DNA from: Eubacteriales bacterium
GTDB lineage: Bacteria > Bacillota_A > Clostridia > Christensenellales > Aristaeellaceae
Direction: 5' to 3'
Assembly: GCA_028692205.1 (NCBI GenBank)
Contig: JAQUXV010000223.1
Location: 1 to 5,228, forward strand
Length of the DNA: 5,228 nt
Under the pieces are notes generated by a model. The model worked only from the letters and a program-made list of their open reading frames with translations. It did no database searches and had not been told where the DNA came from. The position numbers were made by a program, and so were the translations under genes. Below are positions 1 to 5,228 of this stretch, piece after piece. The first letter of the stretch is position 1. Each line of letters opens with the position of its first letter.

Positions 1-1
1 G

Positions 2-1489
2 CCGTGGCATACGGTTGTAATGCTGCTGTGCATTTTTGTTTCACTTGCGGCTATTTTGAAAGCTTTTCTGGACACCTGTCTGATCAACGGCGTAAACCCC
101 GCTTTCGGGTTTTTGCTTTTTGCTGCGCTAACCGTAGGGGTGCTGGCGCAATATATCGTTACGCTGCAGTATACAGCCACAGCCGCCTTTGCCGCCGCCG
201 GAGGGAGCAGCCTGCTGTTGACGGCTTGGGAGGATCAAAGTGAAAAAAGGCGTACGGCGTCGACGGTGGTCGCAAGCATATTGCTGTTGCTTTCCATCGG
301 CCTTCGGGCTGATTCGTTTCTGGTTGCGCTGCCGATGCTGTTTGGGTTTGGGCTTGTCAACGCGTTGCAGGCACACAGGTTCCGGCTGCTGGTGCCGATG
401 CTGGTTGTGCTGGCGGCGACGCTCGCGATCAGCGTGATCAACGAGGGGCTGTACCGCATCAATGAACCGAACTGGAGCAGTTTCCGCGCTTACTATACGC
501 TGCGCTGCGAACTGCTGGATTATAATAACACCGACCTGATGCAGCGGGTGGCGACCCAGTCGCTTGGCTGGCCGGAACCGCTGGTGAAACTCGTGCGCGA
601 CTGGTTTATGCTGGATGGGCATATGGGGTATACTGGCCTGAAGGAGCTGATCGACACGGTAAACGCCGCGAAAGCGCAGCCGTCGGTTTACAGCGTCGTC
701 AAGTCCACGGCCAGCATACTGCGCAGGTATCCGATGTTTGCGTTGAATTTTGTTGGGTTCTCCGTAATGGGTGTTTGGGCGGCGGTTCATTTGCTGCGCC
801 GGAAACGCTGGTGGGAAACCCTTCGCATCGTTGGGCTGGGGCTTTTTATAATCCTGTATATCGCGTATTTTTACGGCGTCAGGGATCGCCTGCCGGAGCG
901 CGCCGCTTTTGCCGCGGCTTGCCCCGGTTACTGCCTGCTTAGCCTGGCCTGCATCCCATGCCTGTGGGGTGATAGGCGGGAAGGGGATGGTACAGGCGCA
1001 GCCCGGCTGCCGAGGCGATACGCCGCCCTTGGCATAACTGGGCTGATAACGGCATGCGCTGTGGCGACGATGCTACTGTATGGCGGAACCCTGCTGCCGC
1101 TGCGCTGGCAGCGCGACGGGCAGGCGGAACGGCAAGCCGCTTCCCAAGTGATTTATAATTATGTAACCGCACACCCGGAGACAACGTATGTTACCGACGC
1201 CCCGCAGCGCTATTCCCCCTTATATACAGGGCCGTTTACCGCGCAGAACCTTGTCGACTGGGGGCAGGCGATGTACGGTTCCGATATGTTCCGCAGCAAG
1301 CTGCTCGCAAACGGGTTTGAAAGCATGGACACGGCTACCTTCTTTGACGACGGCGTACGGCTGATTTTAACGCCGGAACACATGCGGTTGCTATTAGCCT
1401 ATCTTGAGGAAACGGATGCGGAGGTTAAGGCCGAAACGGTTGTGGAAAATCAGGGGATGACCGTATACCGGCTTTATCGCGGAGTATAG
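2..1489 (+). CDS. Polytopic membrane protein, GT-C-like architecture, 5' partial
   Basis: The reading frame is open to the left edge, and the first Met (position 20) lies inside a hydrophobic helix with no ribosome site before it, so the true start is outside the window. Numbering from that Met, hydrophobic segments are visible at about 1-17, 28-47, 54-68, 83-96, 101-117 and 122-140. A large polar, probably extracytoplasmic, loop follows (about 141-235), then helices at about 239-259, 268-286, 295-315 and 333-355. The C-terminus (about 356-489) is soluble and holds a VTDAP turn near 391-395. Short segments such as LQYT (49-52), GLRADSF (94-100) and RDRLPER (288-294) recall uncharacterised Firmicutes membrane proteins with glycosyltransferase-like topology. 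No catalytic residue can be assigned. The stop is followed after 47 nt by the next membrane protein on the same strand, so the two are probably co-transcribed. A role in surface glycan or lipid-linked sugar chemistry is inference; it could equally be a transporter or flippase-like protein. Confidence 0.8.
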   Translation, partial: PWHTVVMLLCIFVSLAAILKAFLDTCLINGVNPAFGFLLFAALTVGVLAQYIVTLQYTATAAFAAAGGSSLLLTAWEDQSEKRRTASTVVASILLLLSIGLRADSFLVALPMLFGFGLVNALQAHRFRLLVPMLVVLAATLAISVINEGLYRINEPNWSSFRAYYTLRCELLDYNNTDLMQRVATQSLGWPEPLVKLVRDWFMLDGHMGYTGLKELIDTVNAAKAQPSVYSVVKSTASILRRYPMFALNFVGFSVMGVWAAVHLLRRKRWWETLRIVGLGLFIILYIAYFYGVRDRLPERAAFAAACPGYCLLSLACIPCLWGDRREGDGTGAARLPRRYAALGITGLITACAVATMLLYGGTLLPLRWQRDGQAERQAASQVIYNYVTAHPETTYVTDAPQRYSPLYTGPFTAQNLVDWGQAMYGSDMFRSKLLANGFESMDTATFFDDGVRLILTPEHMRLLLAYLEETDAEVKAETVVENQGMTVYRLYRGV

Positions 1490-1522
1490 GGAAATTGAAG
1501 TAATAACTGTTACTATAATTGC

Positions 1523-1527
1523 GGAGG
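1523..1527 (+). promoter_or_regulatory. Ribosome binding site GGAGG, fixes the start at 1537
   Basis: A perfect GGAGG lies 9 nt before the ATG at 1537. The same frame has an in-frame TTG at 1519, but starting there would put the Shine-Dalgarno inside the coding region and leave the TTG without a site of its own. The ATG at 1537 is therefore preferred. Confidence 0.8.
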
Positions 1528-1536
1528 CGGTACACA

Positions 1537-3366
1537 ATGCAGAAGGGCTTGCAGGGAAAACAGAACCGGAAACAGGCCGCGGTCGCGGCGGTAACGGCGT
1601 TTCTGGCGGCATGGCGTATGCAGGATGCGCTGGGAATCAGCAAGGATGGTTATTTGCTGGAAAGTCAGGCGCTGTGCATCGTGCTGGGGGCTTCCCTGTT
1701 TCTGCTTTTTTATAACGCATTGATATACCGCAACGCCCGCCTGAAGCGCATTGCGTACGGCGTGGGGCTTGTGTTCTCCGCTTTTACTGTCGTGGGGAAG
1801 CCGCTGGAAACTGCCGGTGCGTTTACGGCGCTGGGCTGGATGGGCGTACTGGACGGTGTTTTCCTGTGGCTGCTGTTTACGGTGGTATACGGTTCCGCGT
1901 TGCTGCTGATTTACCGCGGCGTGCTGGGCCTGATGCAGCGTGACCGTGCGCCGCGCAGGGAAAGCCTGTTCAGCCGCATCCTGGGCAACCCGTTTGTGGT
2001 GTTTGTGTTTTTGCTGGCCTGCTGGGTGCCCGTATGGCTCGCGTTTTGGCCGGGTACGTTTGTGGCTGATTCGGTAACGCAGTTCTATATGTATCTGGAT
2101 GAGGCGTTCACCACGCACCATCCGCTGCTGCACACGCTTCTGTTGGGCTTCTGCATGATGTTCGGCATCGACCACAGCGAGGACGGATCGGCTACGGTTG
2201 GCCTTGCCATCTACAGCGGAGTACAGCTGGTGCTGATGGCCGCGATCATCGCATACGCGTGCCATTGGCTCCGGAAACGGAACGCGCCGGTAGGCCTGCG
2301 GGTTTTTGTATCGCTGTTCTTCGGATTGTTTCCCTTCTATCCGTTATGGAATTTCAGCGCGCAGAAGGATATTCTTTTCGGCGGGCTGGTGCTGTTGATG
2401 ATCCTGCAGCTTGCCGATATCTGGCGCGACGGCTTCAAGGCGCTGCGTTTGCCGATTCGCTGGATCGCTTTCATTATCACGTCGGCCTTGATGATGCTAA
2501 TGCGTAACAACGGGTTTTACGCCTTCTGCCTGCTTATACCGTTTGCGATTATTTATGCGAAGGGCGCGCGGTTCCGGGTTACGGCGCTGCTGGCTGGCTG
2601 TGCGGCGGTGTACCTGCTGGCGAACAGCGCGCTGATCTGGGCGACGGACGCGACGATTCCCTGCAAGGTTGAGTTTTTGTCGATTCCGCTGCAACAGATT
2701 GCGCGCACGCTTCGCGACCATCCGGAAGCGATTGCCGAGGATACGGACGGGGTGCTGGATACGCTGTACGGCACCGACCCCGCGCAGTTCTATAACCCAA
2801 GGGTGGCGGACTCGGTGAAGTGGGCGACGGATTACGACGTTGTGGACGATAACCTTTCCTCTCTCCTGTCACTGTGGCGCAGGCTGGGGGCCAAGTATCC
2901 GGTATCCTATTTCGAGGCGTTCCTTGTGCAGAATTTGCCGTATTTTCTGCCGGGCGCGGATATGCCGTACAATTTCGATCTCGGCGTAATCCAAATCGAT
3001 ATTTTTACCATTGAGGAGCATTCGTACTTCCCCGAGCTTCGAAAGCTTTATTCCGATTACGATCAAACGATGACCTTCCTTGGCATTCCGGGCGTGCGGC
3101 TGTTATCGGACACCGCTTTCTATGTATGGCTGTGTCTGGCAGGCTTTGGGCTGGCGCTGTACAACCGTCAGCGGCAATGGATGGCCGGGTTTGTGTTTTT
3201 GCTGGCGATATGGATTACGTGCCTCGTGGGGCCTGTGGCGTTGATGCGCTATATGCTGGGGCTGTTCTATTCCGTGCCGGTGATGTTTGCGGCCATGTTC
3301 GCCCCGAAGGAGATAAAACCTGCGGCGGCACCGGCAGCGGTAACCGCGGCAGAACTGGCGGCATAG
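1537..3366 (+). CDS. DUF6020-type polytopic membrane protein
   Basis: A complete 609-residue integral membrane protein with a basic cytoplasmic N-terminus. Hydrophobic helices are seen at about 14-26, 43-63, 71-87, 94-129, 152-171, 196-210, 222-244, 252-271, 278-293, 308-321, 325-340 and 347-368. A long polar region (about 369-515) follows, then final helices at about 523-541, 549-565 and 570-588 and an Ala/Pro-rich tail. Motifs that recall DUF6020 proteins are WPGTFVADSVTQ (171-182), HHPLLHTLLLG (194-204), a QKD after a helix (276-278), RNNGFY (323-328), IPLQQIAR (383-390) and an RY near the end (571-572). The conserved Asp178, Gln182, His194/His195, Lys277-Asp278 and Arg323-Asn-Asn lie at helix ends, where an active or binding site could form. 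The biochemical role of the family is unknown to me. Its position right behind another large membrane protein suggests a shared, possibly envelope-related, job. The family assignment is from memory of motifs, not a search. Confidence 0.82.
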   Translation: MQKGLQGKQNRKQAAVAAVTAFLAAWRMQDALGISKDGYLLESQALCIVLGASLFLLFYNALIYRNARLKRIAYGVGLVFSAFTVVGKPLETAGAFTALGWMGVLDGVFLWLLFTVVYGSALLLIYRGVLGLMQRDRAPRRESLFSRILGNPFVVFVFLLACWVPVWLAFWPGTFVADSVTQFYMYLDEAFTTHHPLLHTLLLGFCMMFGIDHSEDGSATVGLAIYSGVQLVLMAAIIAYACHWLRKRNAPVGLRVFVSLFFGLFPFYPLWNFSAQKDILFGGLVLLMILQLADIWRDGFKALRLPIRWIAFIITSALMMLMRNNGFYAFCLLIPFAIIYAKGARFRVTALLAGCAAVYLLANSALIWATDATIPCKVEFLSIPLQQIARTLRDHPEAIAEDTDGVLDTLYGTDPAQFYNPRVADSVKWATDYDVVDDNLSSLLSLWRRLGAKYPVSYFEAFLVQNLPYFLPGADMPYNFDLGVIQIDIFTIEEHSYFPELRKLYSDYDQTMTFLGIPGVRLLSDTAFYVWLCLAGFGLALYNRQRQWMAGFVFLLAIWITCLVGPVALMRYMLGLFYSVPVMFAAMFAPKEIKPAAAPAAVTAAELAA

Positions 3367-3428
3367 CGCTTTGCCGGAAAACGCGCCCGCCGCGGCCGGA
3401 ATGGAGCGGCAACGCAAAGGGTAAACAG

Positions 3429-3466
3429 CACGGCCCGCGCCCGGAACCATCCGGGAGCGGGCCGTG
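3429..3466. terminator. Bidirectional terminator hairpin between convergent genes
   Basis: Ten perfect pairs (3429-3438 with 3457-3466), one G/A mismatch, six more pairs (3440-3445 with 3450-3455) and an ACCA loop make a very stable GC-rich stem. It is followed by GTTTAT on the + side and by CTGTTTA on the - side, so the T-tracts are short in both directions. It lies 62 nt after the stop of the + strand membrane gene and 1 nt beyond the TAA of the - strand MerR gene (3468-3470). It therefore most likely ends both transcripts. The stem is certain; intrinsic termination with such short U-tracts is inferred. Confidence 0.78.
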
Positions 3467-3467
3467 T

Positions 3468-4289
3468 TTATGCTTCGATGGGAATCTGGATTTCTGTGAT
3501 ATAATTGTTGCTGTTGTTTTCCAGAAATTGATCGATAATATTGAAACTGATCACGCGAACACCCAGCCTGAGTTCGGGATGCGACGCGCGAATTGCGGCA
3601 ATCCGCTGCTTAATGGTTTCGTAGGGCCCTTGATGGTAACCCACCAGATAGGGCCCGGCTTCGATGATCGATGCGCCTTCCGCGCCGATTTCCCCGGCCT
3701 GAAGATCCGTCCGTCCCGGCGGCATATATAAATAGGCGCCGAAATACTTCAGGTCCCCTTCGTAAAACGCGATGGTCGGATAAAAGTAGAAAGGGTCTTC
3801 CAGATAGAGGATTTCCTCCGTGCCGATGGGGATATAGCGGCGTTCGGGAAACCGACAGATTTCAATAGAGTCCAATTGGATATCCTTGCGCCGCTGATTG
3901 ACAAACTCAATCTTTCGGCGTATCGCGTTGTTGATGCGGATCAGCTGCGCCCATTCGCGCTGAAGCTCCTCGGAGCGCTTGTTGAGCAGGTTCAGGGTAT
4001 CCTCGGAGCTACGGGTGTCCAGATATTTTTGCACATCGTCCAGCGTATAGCCCATCTTGCGCAGATAGCGGATGGAAGCCAGCTGGTAAATCTGGTCGAA
4101 GCGATATTTGCGGTAGTTGGTTTTTGGGTCCCTGCGCGCCGGTTGAAAAAGGCCGATGGAATCGTAAAAGTGCAGCGTTTGCACATCCAGCCCGAACGTA
4201 CGCGCCAGTTCGCCCACCGTCAGGTATTCTTTCACCTGTTTTTCTTCGGGGCTCGTGACCTCTCTTTTTTTCGCACACACGCTGAACAT
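3468..4289 (-). CDS. MerR-family transcriptional regulator with GyrI-like effector domain
   Basis: A complete 273-residue regulator. Residues 22-91 form the MerR winged helix-turn-helix: LTVGELARTFGLDVQTLHFYDSIGL with a NYRKY wing (58-62) and a RYLRKMGYTLDDVQKYL helix pair (74-90). The usual RYYE is HFYD here. A heptad-like helix (about 95-136) should be the antiparallel dimer coiled coil. Residues about 146-273 look like a GyrI/BmrR effector domain: an aromatic-rich strand (YLEDPFYFYP, 162-171), YLVGYHQGPYE (214-224) and the final strand ITEIQIPI, whose Glu266 sits where this family often has an acidic ligand-contact residue. No cysteine metal site is visible. BmrR-type proteins bind hydrophobic, often cationic, compounds and activate promoters with long spacers, commonly for efflux pumps. 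No pump is present here, so target and ligand are unknown. The ATG at 4289 is chosen for its AGGA site; about 20 residues precede the HTH, longer than usual, and an in-frame GTG at codon 19 lacks a good site. Confidence 0.92.
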   Translation of the reverse strand: MFSVCAKKREVTSPEEKQVKEYLTVGELARTFGLDVQTLHFYDSIGLFQPARRDPKTNYRKYRFDQIYQLASIRYLRKMGYTLDDVQKYLDTRSSEDTLNLLNKRSEELQREWAQLIRINNAIRRKIEFVNQRRKDIQLDSIEICRFPERRYIPIGTEEILYLEDPFYFYPTIAFYEGDLKYFGAYLYMPPGRTDLQAGEIGAEGASIIEAGPYLVGYHQGPYETIKQRIAAIRASHPELRLGVRVISFNIIDQFLENNSNNYITEIQIPIEA

Positions 4290-4292
4290 CAG

Positions 4293-4300
4293 CCTTTCCT
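4293..4300 (-). promoter_or_regulatory. Ribosome binding site of the MerR gene
   Basis: Read on the - strand this is AGGAAAGG. Its AGGA part (4297-4300) is 7 nt from the ATG at 4289, a normal spacing. It supports the long N-terminus over the internal GTG at codon 19. Confidence 0.65.
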
Positions 4301-4315
4301 GCCTGTCGAGTCGGC

Positions 4316-4345
4316 ATCATAGAGGGGGAATGCTTAAATCAGCAA
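4316..4345 (-). promoter_or_regulatory. Candidate promoter of the MerR gene with a weak dyad in the spacer
   Basis: On the - strand, TATGAT (4316-4321) is a good -10 match. Eighteen nt upstream is TTGCTG (4340-4345), a weak -35 with three of six matches. Transcription would start about 20 nt before the ATG. An imperfect inverted repeat (ATTGCT, 6 nt, AGCATT) overlaps the -35 and the spacer. That is where MerR proteins bind their own promoters, so autoregulation is possible. The assignment is weak: the -35 is poor, the dyad is short, and the spacer is nearer normal than the 19-20 nt typical of MerR-activated promoters. Confidence 0.35.
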
Positions 4346-4363
4346 TGGGTATAGCGTTTCATA

Positions 4364-4400
4364 AACAGCCCGGCCAGAATCGAACTGGTTCCGGCCTGTT
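4364..4400 (-). terminator. Probable terminator of the permease operon
   Basis: A hairpin 27 nt downstream of the permease stop. Five outer pairs (4364-4368 with 4396-4400) are followed by a one-base mismatch, four GC pairs (4370-4373 with 4391-4394), a two-base bulge, four more pairs (4374-4377 with 4385-4388) and a seven-base loop. On the - strand the 3' arm runs into CTGTTTATG, a short U-tract. It separates the permease from the MerR gene on the same strand, so the latter probably has its own promoter. The stem is imperfect and the U-tract short, so termination may be leaky. Confidence 0.6.
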
Positions 4401-4427
4401 CGCATCATGCGGCTGGTAGGTACCCGC

Positions 4428-5228
4428 CTACCGGGAACCCTTCACATACGGCTGGCCCAATGCTTCCGGCTGGCTGGTTTTGCCGATCGCCAGCATCATT
4501 GCCGCGAGGGTGATGGCGTAGGGCAGCATGTTGAGCAGGTACGGCGATACGGACAAGCCGATGGTCTGCAGCCGGATTTGCAGCGCGTTGGCCGCGCCGA
4601 ACAGCAGCGCCGCGCCGAACATGCCGAACGGCGAATACCGCCCCAAGATAACCGTCGCCAGCGCGATGTAGCCGCGCCCGGAGGTCATGTTCTCGGTAAA
4701 TACACCCAGTTGCACCAGCACCAGATACGCGCCGCCCACGCCGCCCAGCGCGCCGTTGAGCAGCATGGCGATCCACTGGTAGCGGTGTACGGGCACCCCC
4801 GCCGAGGCGGCGGCCCGGGGGTTTTCGCCGATGGCGGCGAAGGAAAGCCCCAGATCGGTTTTGCGGTAAAACATCCACACAAGGATCAGCAGTAGGTAGA
4901 GGATGTAGGTGAGCAAATCGCGATTGAAAAACGCCTCGCCGATCAGGGGGATCGCCGACAGCAGGGGGATTTTCAGCGACGGCAACGTATCGATCTGCTG
5001 GTAGCTCTGGCCGGAGGACATGAGCTTGAATAGAAAGCCGGTCACGCCCAGCATGAGCATGTTGAGCGCCAGCCCGCTTACGGACTGGTCTTTCGCCAGG
5101 CGGATGGAAAGCGCCGCGTGCAGGGCGCTCACCGCCACGCCGCCCAGAATGCCGCATAAAAGTCCAACAAGCAGGCTGTGGGCGTACCACGCGCCCGCGA
5201 AGGAAAAGAACGCCCCGCTTAGCATAAC
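4428..5228 (-). CDS. BMP-family (nucleoside-type) ABC transporter permease, 5' partial
   Basis: An inner-membrane permease subunit of the BPD_transp_2 family, most like the YufQ/NupQ branch that works with a BmpA-like lipoprotein, an ATPase and a second permease to import nucleosides. At least 266 residues are present. The frame runs off the right edge: the first Met (5223-5225) is preceded by an in-frame Val codon and lies in the MLSGAF segment, which is internal in the family. I expect some 40-50 residues to be missing. Numbered from that Met, features include GLLCGILGGVAVSALHAALSIRL (21-43), DQSVSGLALN (46-55), the ATPase-coupling loop GLSFAAIGENPRAAASAGV (126-144) and GRGYIALATVILG (183-195). 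The C-terminal ALGQPYVKG (255-263) resembles this branch. Several membrane helices are clear. It appears to be the last gene of an operon whose other parts are outside the window, and a hairpin follows it. The substrate (nucleoside rather than another BMP ligand) is inferred from family resemblance. Confidence 0.92.
   Translation of the reverse strand, partial: VMLSGAFFSFAGAWYAHSLLVGLLCGILGGVAVSALHAALSIRLAKDQSVSGLALNMLMLGVTGFLFKLMSSGQSYQQIDTLPSLKIPLLSAIPLIGEAFFNRDLLTYILYLLLILVWMFYRKTDLGLSFAAIGENPRAAASAGVPVHRYQWIAMLLNGALGGVGGAYLVLVQLGVFTENMTSGRGYIALATVILGRYSPFGMFGAALLFGAANALQIRLQTIGLSVSPYLLNMLPYAITLAAMMLAIGKTSQPEALGQPYVKGSR

Noticed and set aside
128..790. A 220-codon open frame on the - strand opposite the first membrane gene
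   Set aside because: Low-complexity Arg/Gln/His composition, no recognisable motif, and fully antisense to a convincing membrane protein.
1514..1519. Perfect TATAAT between the two membrane genes
   Set aside because: It lies 3 nt before the ribosome site, so the transcript would begin within or after the GGAGG. The nearest -35-like TTGAAG (1495-1500) is only 13 nt upstream. Most likely chance in an AT-rich gap.
1513..2265. A 250-codon open frame on the - strand opposite the DUF6020-type gene
   Set aside because: Its product is very rich in Gln, His and Arg with no domain pattern, which is typical of the antisense of a GC-rich membrane gene. The + strand frame has clear helices, motifs and a ribosome site.
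3126..3731. A 201-codon + strand frame across the 3' end of the membrane gene, the terminator and the MerR gene
   Set aside because: It runs through a strong terminator hairpin and is antisense to the MerR effector domain, with no coherent domain.
3876..4322. A 148-codon + strand frame opposite the MerR N-terminus
   Set aside because: Antisense to the well-supported helix-turn-helix; no ribosome site and no recognisable family.
4364..4430. Possible degenerate tRNA gene on the - strand
   Set aside because: Only a T-arm-like hairpin is present. A partial acceptor match leaves just 19 nt for the D-arm and anticodon arms, and no CCA follows.
4405..5190. A 261-codon open frame on the - strand overlapping the permease in another frame
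   Set aside because: Arg/Ala/Pro-rich shadow. The competing frame carries the family-specific permease motifs GENPRAAASAG and GRGYIALA.

Overview
The window looks like a chromosomal piece of a moderately GC-rich Firmicute, probably a Clostridia-type anaerobe. The reasons are strong GGAGG-type ribosome sites, a BMP-family (nucleoside-type) ABC permease, a BmrR-like MerR regulator, and a DUF6020-type membrane protein of a kind common in Clostridia and Actinobacteria. Genus cannot be read from the sequence. No phage, insertion sequence, CRISPR array or complete RNA gene was seen.

Layout. The left two thirds (2-3366, + strand) hold two consecutive large polytopic membrane proteins separated by 47 nt with no terminator, so probably one operon that starts left of the window. 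The first is cut by the window's left edge. It has several membrane helices, a large extracytoplasmic loop and a soluble C-terminal domain, like lipid-linked-sugar (GT-C-like) membrane proteins. The second is complete (609 aa) and carries DUF6020-like motifs. Their function is unknown; a joint role in cell-surface glycan or glycolipid assembly is an inference from architecture only.

The right third is on the - strand and convergent with the first block. A strong GC-rich hairpin at 3429-3466 sits between the blocks and probably ends transcription from both sides. Next comes a complete MerR-family regulator with a GyrI-like effector domain (4289 to 3468), with a plausible ribosome site and a tentative promoter. 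Upstream of it on the same strand is the 3' part of a BPD_transp_2 permease of the BMP/nucleoside ABC type (YufQ/NupQ-like). Its N-terminus, and presumably the rest of that transporter operon, lies beyond the right edge. A hairpin at 4364-4400 probably terminates the permease operon, which would leave the MerR gene as its own unit.

No gene-free stretch exceeds 140 nt. The points most worth a second look are the uncharacterised membrane-protein pair and the ligand of the orphan MerR/GyrI regulator. No clearly new system is evident.
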